The notes beneath the pieces were generated by a model. That model was not told where the DNA came from. It did no database searches and saw only the letters and a program-made list of their open reading frames with translations. A DNA stretch of 64,000 nt from CAYTWW01 sp043801855 (GTDB taxonomy: Archaea; Nanobdellota; Nanobdellia; Woesearchaeales; GW2011-AR15): assembly GCA_043801855.1 (NCBI GenBank), contig JAZDLQ010000103.1, positions 6,916 to 70,915 on the forward strand, read 5' to 3'. A program made the translations under genes and the position numbers. Positions 42,229 through 53,200 of the stretch are shown piece by piece. Within the stretch, counting starts at the first letter, position 1. The number at the start of each line of letters is the position of its first letter.

Positions 42229-44175
42229 ATGGAATACAGTAAATTTAATGATATAATTACTCAGATAAGAAAAGTAGTTCACAATAAAAATAAAAGTCCA
42301 AATAAGTGGTGTTATTTAACTAGCATAGAATACATGGTTGAATCCCGCATATACCTTAATAGTATGCATAATGATTTATTAAAAGTAAAAAATTACCTCA
42401 AAGAAGGCGACCATATTCTTGACTTTGGAACAGGCAGCGGGATTTTTGCGATGCTGCTTTCAAAATATAATGTATCAGTTGATGCTATTGATACAATTGA
42501 AAACAAAAGCCAGTCTGATCCCAATTTTAATGATACAAAGATAAAGCAAAAGGAGATATGGCAAGAATTCAAAAAAAAATTCAATGTTGACTTTAGGCAT
42601 TATGACGGAAAAAAGCTTCCATTTCCAGACAACTGCTTTGATGTAATTACAACATATGCAGTAATTGAACATATAACAAAATCAGACCTTAAAATAGTAA
42701 TGCCTGAATTACAAAGAGTTCTTAAGCCCGACGGACTTTTGTTTGTTTTTAAGCTCCCAAGAAAGTTTGCTTATATTGAATATGTGGCAAAACTATTAAA
42801 TCTGGGCGGACATGAGGATTTATACGGAGATAGGCATTCAAAATTATTTTTTAAAGAACATGGTTTTACGACTTTAGAATATTGGAAATCTGTTCTTTTC
42901 TTTGAATATCCCGGCAAGATTACTAATAAGCTCTATTGGATTTTTATTAATCTTGAGAAAATATTTAACAGAACTCCTCTGATGCTGTTTTCGCATGATA
43001 ACAATTTTGTGCTCAGAAAATCAAGCCAACCAGAAAACGCTGAGGTTTTGATGATTGCTCCAACTTTTCTTCCTGTTGTTGGGGGAAGTGAAACTCATAT
43101 AAATGACCTTGTGAATTTTCTTTCAAAAAAAAATATTTATGTTAATTTAATAGCCTGCACGTATAACAAAAAGGAAACTCCATATGTTGAAAAGCACAAG
43201 AACCATCAAATAATAAGAATTAAATGCTTAGCTCCCTGGATGAATGAATTGTTTAAGTTATCTTCTGTGTCCTATTTTATTTTGATTGCTCCTATTCAGA
43301 TTTTATTTTCAGTTTTTTTTATGGCAAAACACCATAAGAGAATTAAATTTGTCCATGTGCATGCTTTTACAGCAGGATTTTGCGGGATAATTCTGAAAAT
43401 TTTGTTTCCAAAAAAAAGATATGCGCTTAGTGTCCATGGCATTTATTTTAGCAAAAATCCAAAACATCTAAGGTATAATAAGTATGCGGGCTATATTCGG
43501 TTCATAAGCAGTTTCTATGACAGAATATTTGCTATTGGCAAAAGATCAGCAGCTGAACTTGCTGAAATAGGAATTGACATGAAAAAAATCATCAGATATA
43601 GGTATTGGGTTGATGAAGGCATATTTAAACCAGTTCGAGTTGAGAAGAAAAAAAGATTGCAAGTCCTCTTTGTAGGAAGGCTTATCCACGCTAAAGGAGT
43701 TGATATACTGCTTGAAGCAGCTAAAAAAATGAAAGATATTGATTTTTTATTTGCGGGTGAAGGAGACCTTACAGAACAAATTAGTTCTGCCCTAAAAAAA
43801 TACAATAATATTAAGCTTCTTGGCAGGTTAAATCAAGAGGAGCTGCCTTTTTATTATTCTTCGTCGGATTTAACTATTCTTCTATCACAAAATGATGGTG
43901 AGGGACTGCCGCGAGTGCTTATTGAATCATTATTTTGTGGAACTCCTGTTATAGGCACTGACTGCGGCGGGACTAAAGAGCTAATAAGCTCAGATGTGGG
44001 GTTTATTGTCAAGCGAGATATAGATAGCTTAATAAGATGCCTTGAAACGTACAAAAATAATTTAAGCTTACAAAAAAAATTAAAGGCTAATGCAAGGAAA
44101 TATGCACAAGAAAATTTTTCAATCAATGAAGCAGGAGTATTTATTGAATGGTACAAAAATCAAAACAAAAATTAA
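42229..44175 (+). CDS. fused SAM methyltransferase + GT4 glycosyltransferase
   Basis: A two-enzyme fusion of 648 residues. Residues about 1-260 are a class I methyltransferase ('HILDFGTGSGIFAML', 'FDVITTYAVIEHITKSDL', 'VLKPDGLLFVFKLP'). Residues about 277-648 are a GT-B family 4 transferase: 'MIAPTFLPVVGGSETHINDL' at the start, 'VLFVGRLIHAKGVDILLEA', 'LLGRLNQEELPFYYSSSDL', and the E-x7-E motif in 'EGLPRVLIESLFCGTPVIG'. It may add a sugar and methylate it or cap a chain in one polypeptide, as chain-terminating enzymes of O-antigens do; that is inference. It overlaps the next gene by 28 bp. Confidence 0.88.
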   Translation: MEYSKFNDIITQIRKVVHNKNKSPNKWCYLTSIEYMVESRIYLNSMHNDLLKVKNYLKEGDHILDFGTGSGIFAMLLSKYNVSVDAIDTIENKSQSDPNFNDTKIKQKEIWQEFKKKFNVDFRHYDGKKLPFPDNCFDVITTYAVIEHITKSDLKIVMPELQRVLKPDGLLFVFKLPRKFAYIEYVAKLLNLGGHEDLYGDRHSKLFFKEHGFTTLEYWKSVLFFEYPGKITNKLYWIFINLEKIFNRTPLMLFSHDNNFVLRKSSQPENAEVLMIAPTFLPVVGGSETHINDLVNFLSKKNIYVNLIACTYNKKETPYVEKHKNHQIIRIKCLAPWMNELFKLSSVSYFILIAPIQILFSVFFMAKHHKRIKFVHVHAFTAGFCGIILKILFPKKRYALSVHGIYFSKNPKHLRYNKYAGYIRFISSFYDRIFAIGKRSAAELAEIGIDMKKIIRYRYWVDEGIFKPVRVEKKKRLQVLFVGRLIHAKGVDILLEAAKKMKDIDFLFAGEGDLTEQISSALKKYNNIKLLGRLNQEELPFYYSSSDLTILLSQNDGEGLPRVLIESLFCGTPVIGTDCGGTKELISSDVGFIVKRDIDSLIRCLETYKNNLSLQKKLKANARKYAQENFSINEAGVFIEWYKNQNKN

Positions 44176-44699
44176 ATTTGGGATGCGGGCAAAAAAAGCT
44201 TAAAGGATATATCAATGTAGATTTCAATCCAGAAACTAGCCCGGATATAATTCATGATCTTAATAATTTTCCGTATCCTTTCAAAGACAATTCCTTTAAA
44301 GAAATATTACTAGACCATGTGCTTGAGCATCTTAATGATCCTATAAAAGTAATAATCGAGCTTAACAGGATATCGAACCATGATGGATTAATAATTGTAA
44401 AATCTCCTCATTTTTCATGCAACTGGCTGCATCCTGGCCACAAAAGTGCAATAAGCTCGATGCTTTTTTCGTATTTTGAGCACAAGGGAAGTGATTATTA
44501 TGGCCAATGCAAATTTAATGTTCTTAGTATCAAGCTTAAATGGATGCGTAACCCCAAATTAAGAAATTTTATTGTAAGAGGAATTAATGCAGCAATAAAT
44601 TATTTAGCAAACCTAAATATTGGATTTTGCCAAAGGGTTTGGTGCTACTGGGTTGGCGGGTTTGAAGAAATTGAGTTTCGTGTGAATGTAAAAAAATGA
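44148..44699 (+). CDS. small class I SAM methyltransferase-like protein
   Basis: 183 residues opening directly with motif I ('KLNLGCGQKKLKGYINVDF'), followed by 'PYPFKDNSFKEILLDHVLEHLNDP' and 'HDGLIIVKSPHF'. This matches the compact 'GCG-x-x-x-x-x-G-x-x-N-V-D' methyltransferase group common in glycan clusters. The C-terminal part contains a basic patch and aromatic residues. The start overlaps the end of the fusion gene, and the stop overlaps the next ATG. Substrate unknown. Confidence 0.83.
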   Translation: MVQKSKQKLNLGCGQKKLKGYINVDFNPETSPDIIHDLNNFPYPFKDNSFKEILLDHVLEHLNDPIKVIIELNRISNHDGLIIVKSPHFSCNWLHPGHKSAISSMLFSYFEHKGSDYYGQCKFNVLSIKLKWMRNPKLRNFIVRGINAAINYLANLNIGFCQRVWCYWVGGFEEIEFRVNVKK

Positions 44700-45793
44700 A
44701 GAAAATATCAGATTCAATTGTATTGAATCCAAAGAATGCAATAAGGATATTCAATTCAGGAGTTTCATGCCTTATTCAAGGCCAAAAATCAGGCCTGCCG
44801 CTGCGGCTTCAGGTAGAGCTATCAGGCAAGTGCAACCTGGCATGTGAAATGTGCCCGCATTCTTATCTTGATAAAAAAAATAAGACTTCAGGATTCATTT
44901 CCTTTGAGACATACAAAAAATTATTTGAGCAGATAAATCCCCTTCTTGTTGATTTTACTGGCCAGGGAGAAGCTATGCTAAATCCTGAGATATACAAGAT
45001 TGCAGATTATACGAATAAGAAAGGTGTACGGTTCGGATTTAACTCAAATTTCACTCTGCTTGGAAAAGAAAATTTCTACAGGCTTTATAAAACTGGAATT
45101 TGTTATCTGGGACTTTCTTTGGACAGCATAAACAAGAAAACCTATGAGAAAATTAGAATAGGGGCTAGTTTTGATAAAGTAATTTCAAATTTTAAGGCAG
45201 CATTAAAAATAGATGTTCGCAAAATATTGACCATCGGAACAGTTATAACTGATTTAAATATTGATGAACTTGAGGACATTATTCTTTATTGCAGAAAGAA
45301 TTTTCCAGGAGTTCCTTTTGTTTTTTCTCCGCCTCTTTCTTATGGCCTTGAGGTGATGGAATCATATTTTAAGGAAAAAGAGATTTTTACTGCCAAAAAA
45401 AGATATTTTATTTCAAAGATTAGTAAAGTGAAGCAACTTGCGTCAAAATTAAATCTAAAAGATACTGCTGTTTCTTTGGCAGACAGCCGTGATTATTTTT
45501 CATCTGATCGTACCTTAAATACAGATAAAGCCTGCTATATGCCATATCTGAACCTCATGGCGTTTAGCAATGGCAATGTCTACCCTTGCTGCTACATGCC
45601 TTTTAACAAGAATCCGTTTGGCAATGTATTTTATGAAAATTTTAGTGATATTTGGAATAACAAAAAATTTTTTGCGTTCAGGAAAGCGCTTAAGGCCAAT
45701 AGGAAATCAATTAGAGAATGTTCACTTTGCAGGTTTACCTCAAGCCAAGCAAAATATCTCTTGCCTGTTAGAAGGATGCTTTTCTTGAAGTAA
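44696..45793 (+). CDS. radical SAM / SPASM enzyme
   Basis: 365 residues. The N-terminal radical SAM motif is in 'LSGKCNLACEMCPHSYL' (C46, C50, C53), and 'FTGQGEAMLNPEIYKI' is the SAM-binding GE-type segment. The C-terminal SPASM region has 'NGNVYPCCYMPFNKNPFGNV' and a later 'C-S-L-C', supplying ligands for extra Fe-S clusters. SPASM enzymes modify peptides, sugars or tRNA-like substrates. No short precursor peptide is visible nearby, so a sugar or glycolipid oxidation/epimerisation is more likely than RiPP maturation. It is the last gene of the forward glycan operon and meets the reverse operon tail to tail after 23 bp. Confidence 0.87.
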   Translation: MKKISDSIVLNPKNAIRIFNSGVSCLIQGQKSGLPLRLQVELSGKCNLACEMCPHSYLDKKNKTSGFISFETYKKLFEQINPLLVDFTGQGEAMLNPEIYKIADYTNKKGVRFGFNSNFTLLGKENFYRLYKTGICYLGLSLDSINKKTYEKIRIGASFDKVISNFKAALKIDVRKILTIGTVITDLNIDELEDIILYCRKNFPGVPFVFSPPLSYGLEVMESYFKEKEIFTAKKRYFISKISKVKQLASKLNLKDTAVSLADSRDYFSSDRTLNTDKACYMPYLNLMAFSNGNVYPCCYMPFNKNPFGNVFYENFSDIWNNKKFFAFRKALKANRKSIRECSLCRFTSSQAKYLLPVRRMLFLK

Positions 45794-45816
45794 TGGCGTA
45801 AATAATTCTTTAGGAT

Positions 45817-48800
45817 CTACGGCTCCATAATTATCAGCGGATTATAAATCTCAACATCGCAATTAGGCTCAATAAAAATTATTGCTTCTCCTTCATTTTC
45901 ATTTGCATCCATTTTTCCTAAAAAATACAGTATTTCATAATTTTTTCCAAGTGAATCTGATGAAAACAGGTTGTAATGGCTAAGCCTTGTCATGTGGCCT
46001 GAGGCAGGATAGATTCCAATCCTTGCGCACCCCTTTTCAGTAGCTTTTACCCATGATACGACAGCGATATTAGGCTCGATATGGTATGATTCACTAAAAT
46101 ACTTTTCGAGGTTTAACTTTATTTTTACTTTTCCAGCTTCTTGTTTTGTTGAAATGTACATTACTGAGGAATTAGCATTGTTTACCATTACATTAGCGCA
46201 TGACAGGTTGATGTTTATGCTAAGCACATTTTGGCTTGTATCGCATAAACTATTATTTGGTATTATGTTAATTATTGTTTTTTGCATATTTTCAACTGAA
46301 AAGTCAGGAAATGGTGATATAGTTTGCTTGGACTTATCTATTATATTATAGCTGTCAAGAAGGATTGTTTGTTCATTTTCAATTAGTTTCTCTTCATTTG
46401 CTACTCCGACAAAGGCATATGTTTCGTCGCTTAGTGTGATGTTAAGGATTGAATGCTGGCCGAAAGTTGCGGCATAGATACTATCCATTTCCTTATCGTA
46501 CGCAAGCTGCTCTAAATGAATTCCTGAGATATTTACCATCTCTTGCAATATTTTTCGAGATTTTTCAAGGATGTAAATCTTGTTTTCAGGTGTTATTTTT
46601 AGTATATATCCATCTGCGCCTTCATGGAGCGTGTTTGAAACATAAATGTTTCCTATTATATCCTGTATTAGTCCTCGTGGCTCTGAAAAATATTCTGATT
46701 TCAGAGTTGATATTTGCGCTCTGCTGTTTATTTTATAAATGAGATTTAAGCTTGTGTCAGTAGCATATATTGTGTTGTTGGAAGCAAACAAAATTCCCTG
46801 AATGCCGCCGAATATGCCTGTAAAATTTAACAAGCTCTCTTTTTTTCCGTTTCCTTTTATTTTAGTAATCTGGCCTGCATCTGTGAAAATCAGCGTATTT
46901 TCTTCTTTTGAATAATCCATGCCGAATAACGCTTCTTCCGTATCTGCGATTTTAATTGTTTTCTGCTTATTTATATCAGCCAAGAATATTTTCTTCCCAA
47001 GATAATCCCCAATAAAAATGCTGTCACCATCTTTATGCTTAACTAGCATGATGCTGTCGATTTTTTGATTGTCAGCCTGTATTTTTATTTCACTAACATT
47101 TTTATTGCCTATTTCGAATTTGTATATTGTGTCAGTTTCCAGATAGTAGTTAGTGAAAAAAACAGCCCCGTCACTTGCCAGGCTGATGCTGTAAGGATAT
47201 ATTGATGTATTTGTCCACAAGATTGAAGCTTGCTTGGAACTCCCTTTTTTATCCGAAGCTTCTCCATAGATAGAAACATCATCATCAGCTTTTTTTTCGG
47301 AGCCAATAATAGTTTTTCTTTGCGCCAAATCGTCGTCCATATCTTCGATTGCTTCATTGTCATATTGGCTGATTGGCGCATCATTGTGTCTAACAGCAAA
47401 TTCACTTGGTTTGATATGGTAGGTCCTGCCTTGATATAAAGAATCCAACATAAGGCAGGCTGCTATAGATGCGAGCAATGTTAAAAAAACAATTAACAGC
47501 AGATTTTTCCTAATAAATGCAGCTATTTGCATGTCTTCTTCTTTTTTAAATGCCACATAAAGAAATATTCCGAATACTATCAGTAGCGCATAAATTGCTG
47601 CCTGGTAAATACTTTGAGGATAATAGTAAATCGTATATATACCGGGCTCTTCTGCATGCCATCCGTTTGCATAAAAATTGACCGAAAAATGCTTATTTTC
47701 TTTTTTTTGGAAAAATTGCCCCAGCATTGAAGGTTTGCCTTTTACAAGAACCCAATTATCATCATATGCCTCAGAAAAAATTAGAAATTTATTAGATGAA
47801 GTCTTATTCACAATAAACATAACTGGGCTTTTTTTTATATAAGTGTCATCTGCCCCGCCATATATCTCTTCTGCGGGAACGACAAGATTGGCTTTATTAT
47901 AACCCGGGTTCCAAACCTGCAGATTTTCAAAGGCTCTTATGGAATGATTATAATGCTGCAAATAAGATGAAGTATAAATATGCATATTGGTATTTTGAAG
48001 ATTAATGATTTGCAGCTTTCCAAACTGCTTTTGTTCGTATCCTGAGTTGTGCAGGTATGAAATAAAGCTCAAATATTTTTTACCGGTTATAGGATACCAA
48101 TCATTGTTTCCTTCAATATAGCCCCAATTTGCATCCTCGTGCAGTAAAAGATACTTTATGTTGTATATTTTAAACAAATAGTCGAGCATTGGGCTTATTG
48201 AGCTTTCGGAAGGTTGTTTATCAAAAGGGGAATTGTTGGAATAATTCATGAGAATTTTTAAGTAGTTTATCGTGCTATGCTTTTTGCCATTGGTTTCAAT
48301 TCTAAGATAAAAATCTCTGGCAGGATTCTCTTCAGTAAAAGAAATGCTTTTTTTAGTAATTTTTTCTGATATAAACGTATTGTCATATATCTTTTTCCAG
48401 TGTTTCATATCACTGCTGATGCTTAATGCTTCACCGTAATCGTTATGCTCAAAGCTGCTGTATTCAACTAATCCATTTACAACTTCATTGCTGTTAGAGA
48501 GATTAAGGATTATGTACCCCGGATGGTAAAGTATTATCTGTCCGCTTGAAAAAAGAGAAGAATAGCCCTTTGCGCCAGGCAAGGAATTCTTAAAAACTGT
48601 TACATAATTTTGTGAAAAAGTCTTCTCATTAAAGCCATACTCAGGGATTTCATAGGTAAATATGATCTTATCATCAATCTCATTGAAGGAGACTATTGAG
48701 ATGTTGCTCAATGCTAAAGATAATTCTTCAACTAGTGGCTCCATCTTATCAGATATTCCAATAAAATCTGAACTGAACAAATAAGGGTATGGGTTAGAGC

Positions 48801-50223
48801 CTTGAAATCCATGTTCCCAGTAAAAGGCAGACTGATAGTTTGTGCTTATCGGCATTGGAAGCACCCTGTAATCTTCTTTATCTGCCTCAAGATAATCATT
48901 TGCCAATTCATAATATTGCGGAACTTTAAAGGAGCTTGACCTAAGCAATTTTCCCTCTTCAACAAAATCATATCCACTAAATACAGGCAATGCAAAAATC
49001 ACAAATACTATGCTTATTGCAGCCTGCATCGCTATTTTTAACTTATTGTTTTTTATGCTTAATAATATTGCGTCAATCGACAATCCAATCAAGATTGAAT
49101 AAAAAAGAGTGTAAATCAGGTTGAGTTTAGTTAGGTTTCTAAAAACAGTAATAAAGAATGGGATTTTCTGAAACACAACTGAATTGATAAAGCCAAAAGG
49201 AGGCTTTAGCCCGTTCTCAATTGCAATTATGCATAGCAGGCCAAATAATGTAAAATAGTACAAAGACTTGTTTGGAAGCCTAGTAAGCTTGATGCTAAAC
49301 AGCGCAAGGCTAACAAAAAGAAATTCAATTATTATTATATACGGTGTTTTTAATATATGATTTGCATATGGAAAAAAAACATCTTCCCCCCTGAACTTTA
49401 ATAGATAGTTTTGGCCATATGGAAAGCCGATAAAGGCGTACCTTATGTATGCGCTTGCGCCTTCCATCACAGATACATCTGTAGTTCCTTCAATATTTGA
49501 GGATAAAAGGTTTGTTTGCATTGAAAAAAGGCTCGGAAGAATCCAAAAGCTGTTTAATAGCATCCATAGCAAAAGGAATGTTGCAGAATATTTAGCGACA
49601 AATTTTTTTTCATCTTTAAAAAAATAATAAACAGCATAAAAGATCATCGGCAAAAATTGAATTATTATAAGGCCCGGATTTGTAAATGAATACGATGAGA
49701 ACAGCGTAATTATAACAACAGAGCTAAGTACATATCCCACTTTTTTTTTCTCAGCTAACCCTTTTATGAAAAGTGCAGTAGTGAGCGGAAGAGTTGCAAA
49801 AAGAGTAAAATAAAATAAATGAAGCATTACTCCTATTCCAAATGCGTAAAACATTGAGCAAAAAATCCTGCTAAAAAATCTCATCTCCAAAACACGGCAT
49901 AGATAGTACATTGATGCAGCAGAACCAAAAATTATCAGGAGATAATACACCCTTTGGGAAAGTTCTGGCCCAATAGCCGATATGATTAGGCTAAAAAACC
50001 CGAAAGGGAAAATCATAGGAGATGCTCTCGTCATGGAATACCCAAGGGAATCAGGCGTCCACATATAAATTAGTGATTTGAAGTATTTGATGTCAAGCAG
50101 CGGCCAGAAATGATCGTAATACCAAATCATTGTGCTTTTTTTAAAAAATCGAGTAATTATAAATAGCGACATTAAGAATAAAAGGCAAAGCCCAAGTAAA
50201 TTCTTTTTTTTTTCAAGTTTCAT
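45817..50223 (-). CDS. giant GT-C-like membrane protein with an outer HxDYGE domain and a C-terminal beta-propeller
   Basis: 1,468 residues. Residues about 1-400 hold roughly twelve membrane helices. The first outer loop has 'WYYDHFWPLL', where an Asp next to an aromatic patch is the kind of catalytic site found in GT-C transferases and YfhO-like proteins. The outer region carries one 'SFEHNDYGEALSISSD' unit of a domain also found twice in the paralog at 50223. Another helix pair lies at about residues 890-935. The C-terminal part has NHL/SMP30-like propeller blades ('SISLASDGAVFFTNYYL', 'GLIQDIIGNIYVSNTL') and a final beta domain. Probably a lipid-linked sugar transferase acting outside, with carbohydrate-recognition modules. 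Its start overlaps the paralog stop (TAATG). Confidence 0.8.
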   Translation of the reverse strand: MKLEKKKNLLGLCLLFLMSLFIITRFFKKSTMIWYYDHFWPLLDIKYFKSLIYMWTPDSLGYSMTRASPMIFPFGFFSLIISAIGPELSQRVYYLLIIFGSAASMYYLCRVLEMRFFSRIFCSMFYAFGIGVMLHLFYFTLFATLPLTTALFIKGLAEKKKVGYVLSSVVIITLFSSYSFTNPGLIIIQFLPMIFYAVYYFFKDEKKFVAKYSATFLLLWMLLNSFWILPSLFSMQTNLLSSNIEGTTDVSVMEGASAYIRYAFIGFPYGQNYLLKFRGEDVFFPYANHILKTPYIIIIEFLFVSLALFSIKLTRLPNKSLYYFTLFGLLCIIAIENGLKPPFGFINSVVFQKIPFFITVFRNLTKLNLIYTLFYSILIGLSIDAILLSIKNNKLKIAMQAAISIVFVIFALPVFSGYDFVEEGKLLRSSSFKVPQYYELANDYLEADKEDYRVLPMPISTNYQSAFYWEHGFQGSNPYPYLFSSDFIGISDKMEPLVEELSLALSNISIVSFNEIDDKIIFTYEIPEYGFNEKTFSQNYVTVFKNSLPGAKGYSSLFSSGQIILYHPGYIILNLSNSNEVVNGLVEYSSFEHNDYGEALSISSDMKHWKKIYDNTFISEKITKKSISFTEENPARDFYLRIETNGKKHSTINYLKILMNYSNNSPFDKQPSESSISPMLDYLFKIYNIKYLLLHEDANWGYIEGNNDWYPITGKKYLSFISYLHNSGYEQKQFGKLQIINLQNTNMHIYTSSYLQHYNHSIRAFENLQVWNPGYNKANLVVPAEEIYGGADDTYIKKSPVMFIVNKTSSNKFLIFSEAYDDNWVLVKGKPSMLGQFFQKKENKHFSVNFYANGWHAEEPGIYTIYYYPQSIYQAAIYALLIVFGIFLYVAFKKEEDMQIAAFIRKNLLLIVFLTLLASIAACLMLDSLYQGRTYHIKPSEFAVRHNDAPISQYDNEAIEDMDDDLAQRKTIIGSEKKADDDVSIYGEASDKKGSSKQASILWTNTSIYPYSISLASDGAVFFTNYYLETDTIYKFEIGNKNVSEIKIQADNQKIDSIMLVKHKDGDSIFIGDYLGKKIFLADINKQKTIKIADTEEALFGMDYSKEENTLIFTDAGQITKIKGNGKKESLLNFTGIFGGIQGILFASNNTIYATDTSLNLIYKINSRAQISTLKSEYFSEPRGLIQDIIGNIYVSNTLHEGADGYILKITPENKIYILEKSRKILQEMVNISGIHLEQLAYDKEMDSIYAATFGQHSILNITLSDETYAFVGVANEEKLIENEQTILLDSYNIIDKSKQTISPFPDFSVENMQKTIINIIPNNSLCDTSQNVLSININLSCANVMVNNANSSVMYISTKQEAGKVKIKLNLEKYFSESYHIEPNIAVVSWVKATEKGCARIGIYPASGHMTRLSHYNLFSSDSLGKNYEILYFLGKMDANENEGEAIIFIEPNCDVEIYNPLIIMEP

Positions 50224-53200
50224 TATCTATGCCTTTTTCTTACGCTTATAAGCAGTATTGGGTATGCAATAATGATTATAATTGTTAAGCTTAAAAATAC
50301 ATTCAGGTACGTCTGAGGATAGAAAAAAAGAGTATATCTCCCTGCATCAGCAATATGCCATGCATTCGCATAGAAGTTTACTTTTATGTGGTTGAAGCCA
50401 TCATTTAATCCTAATCTGTCAAAAAAAGAGGGGCTGCCCTTTACAAGTCTCCAGTTATCGTCATACCTTGCTGATAAAACAAGGTATTCTGGCATGCTTG
50501 ATTTTTTTTCGACAATAATTTCTGTAGGATTCGCAATATTGTATTCTGCAATTCTCATGTTTTCAACAGGCGCATTTGGGCTAATAATAAATTCTTCATC
50601 ATATTTTTGAGCGTCTTTGATGTTTAGATTAGCAAATGTTGCTTTACTGAATTTTTCAATACTGTCCACAAAGTAGACATATTTTGCTTCTTCTTCAAGC
50701 TGGGTTATGCTAACCATTCCAATATCAACAGATCTATTATTGTTATCATCACTAAATAATTTAAGAAAATTTAGGTACTGAAATTTTGTATTTGGATACC
50801 AATCATTGGACCGCAATGCTATGTAATTCCAATTTGTGTCTTTATGAAACAAGATAGAATCAATATTATAAAGCGACAGTACATGCTTAATTAGCTTAAA
50901 ATCAATGTTGTCCTTGCTTAAATCGTTTTTATATTTAATACTGACATCAATCGCAGAAATCGTCTGGTGCTTTTTAGTATTATTTGAGAGCTTAAAATAA
51001 ACAAAATTGGCTCCATTAGCGTATTCACTTTCTGCAAGCTTTTGTGTGTATCCTGCATTATCGGCATTATTATTTAGCAGTTCAATCCAGTTTAGGCCAT
51101 CTCTGCTGATGCTGATTCTCTCACCATAATCCTTATGATTATAGCTCCTGTATTCGAATGCGGCATTCTGTATTGGGTATCCAACATCAAACTTCCATAT
51201 AATCTCACTAGGTTTTTCTGAAACCAGCTGTCCGCTTTCTATTGACCAATTATTGTAATTATGGTCTGAAGTTAAATTACCTTGGAGATAATTAAATGCT
51301 GCAATATCCGTTTTTCTGAAGCCATTCTTATCTATTTTATAATTATAGTACATATATTCATCGGTTCTTACCAATTTGCAGCCTGTGCCAGCAAGATTTG
51401 CACTGATATCAATGAAGCTTACTGTTGAATGCTTTCTGCCATTGCTCTCTAATTTCATCATCATCCTGTTTTTTCCATGCAGATAACGAGAAGAAATATT
51501 TTTTACACTAATTACATTATCACTTAGCGTATTATTAAATATCAAAAGCCACTCATTGCTGTCGCCAGATAAATATATCTTTTCTCCGTAGTCATTATGG
51601 TTAAAGCTTCTTAAAGAGACATTGACCTCGTTTATCGGGCAGGTAAATGAATAATCCCATATTAAATAACAGTTGCCTGTGCAAACTAATTGGCCGCCGT
51701 CTGCAAGCCATGGACTATGTTCTGCATCGCCATTAAATCCATTCAAGCTTGATACTCTCTCTTCATAGAACCCAAAATACGGCACTTGGTAATAGAAGAT
51801 GCCATCACCTGAGAGATATTCAAGTGGCATCCTCGAGATGTATCCAGAGAGTGTATCAAAAAGAAAATCTGAGCCCCACTTTGATCCTATTACATTTTTT
51901 TTGAATAGGTATGGGTAAGGATTTGAGCCCTGGTAACCTTTATCCCAGTCCAACGCAAGTTGATATGTCTTTGTTAAAGGCATTGATAATGCTCTTGCGT
52001 CCTGGTTTGATTCTGCCAAATATTTATCAGCAGCACTGTAATAGTCTGGTATTTCAACACTTGAGCTTCTTAAGAATTCTCCTTTATCAACAAAATTATA
52101 TCCTTTCCATACAGGGAAAGAATAGGCTATGAAAATCACAATCAATATTGCATAGACTGCTTTTGGGAGCTTTTTTTTCTCAATAGTATCAATTGATTTG
52201 CCTATCATCAATGCAGCAAGCATCATCACAATTAAGTTGAATTTTGTCAAATTCCTAAAGATAGTTATAAAAAAGGGAATCTTTTGGAAAACAAATGTGT
52301 TTATGGTGCTAAATGGTTCCTTAAGGCCGTTCTCAATAATAATTAATAACAAATAAAAAAAGAATACGAATAGATAAAAAGAATAATCTTTTGAATTTGG
52401 AAAAACCAAAAATAAAATCATCAATAAAAAAAATAAAAAACCTATAAATATGACGATTGGATTTTTAAGGAAATGATTTGCCCACGTAAATATAACGTCT
52501 TTTTCAAATTTGGAAAAATATCCCTGGCCATAAGGAAGATTAAGCATAGCATATTTAATGTCAGCGCTCACGCCTTTCATTACAGTTATATCAGTCATAC
52601 CTGAAATCTCTGAGCTTTCTAAGTTTGATTTAATCGAAAAAAAGTTGGGCACTATCCAAAATGAATTAATTAATAGCCAAAAAAAGGCAAGGGCAAGTGA
52701 AAACTTAATTACATGCTGCTTATTTTTTTCAGTAAATAAAAAGAAAATCCCTGCAAATAAGAGAGGCAGCCATTGAATTATAATATATCCTGGGTTTGAA
52801 TATGCTGAAGTTCCAGTAAATAGCCAGATAACCGAGAACAAATATATATAGGGAAATTTTTTCTGCTTTTTTATGCCATTTATATAAAGGCCAAAATATA
52901 ATGGCATGAACGCAAACAAGGTAAGGTATGAAAATCCAAAAATCAGGCTAAGGCCAAATGCGTAAAAACATGCGGAGAAGAATCTGGAAAACTTTGAGAG
53001 ATTTAGTATTGAACATAAATAATACATAGATACTGCAGCAGATGCAATGATAAAAAAATAATATACACCTTGTGATGTTAGATTGCTTAAACCAATAAAA
53101 TCAATTATTCCAATAAAAAGCCCCATCGGAAGAAGATTAGGTATTCCCCTGACAAATGACATTCCAATTCCATCAGCATTCCACGTATATAAATTAGATA

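Noticed and set aside
44696..45793. RiPP maturation by the SPASM radical SAM enzyme
   Set aside because: No short Cys- or Gly-rich precursor gene is seen beside it; the neighbours are glycan enzymes.
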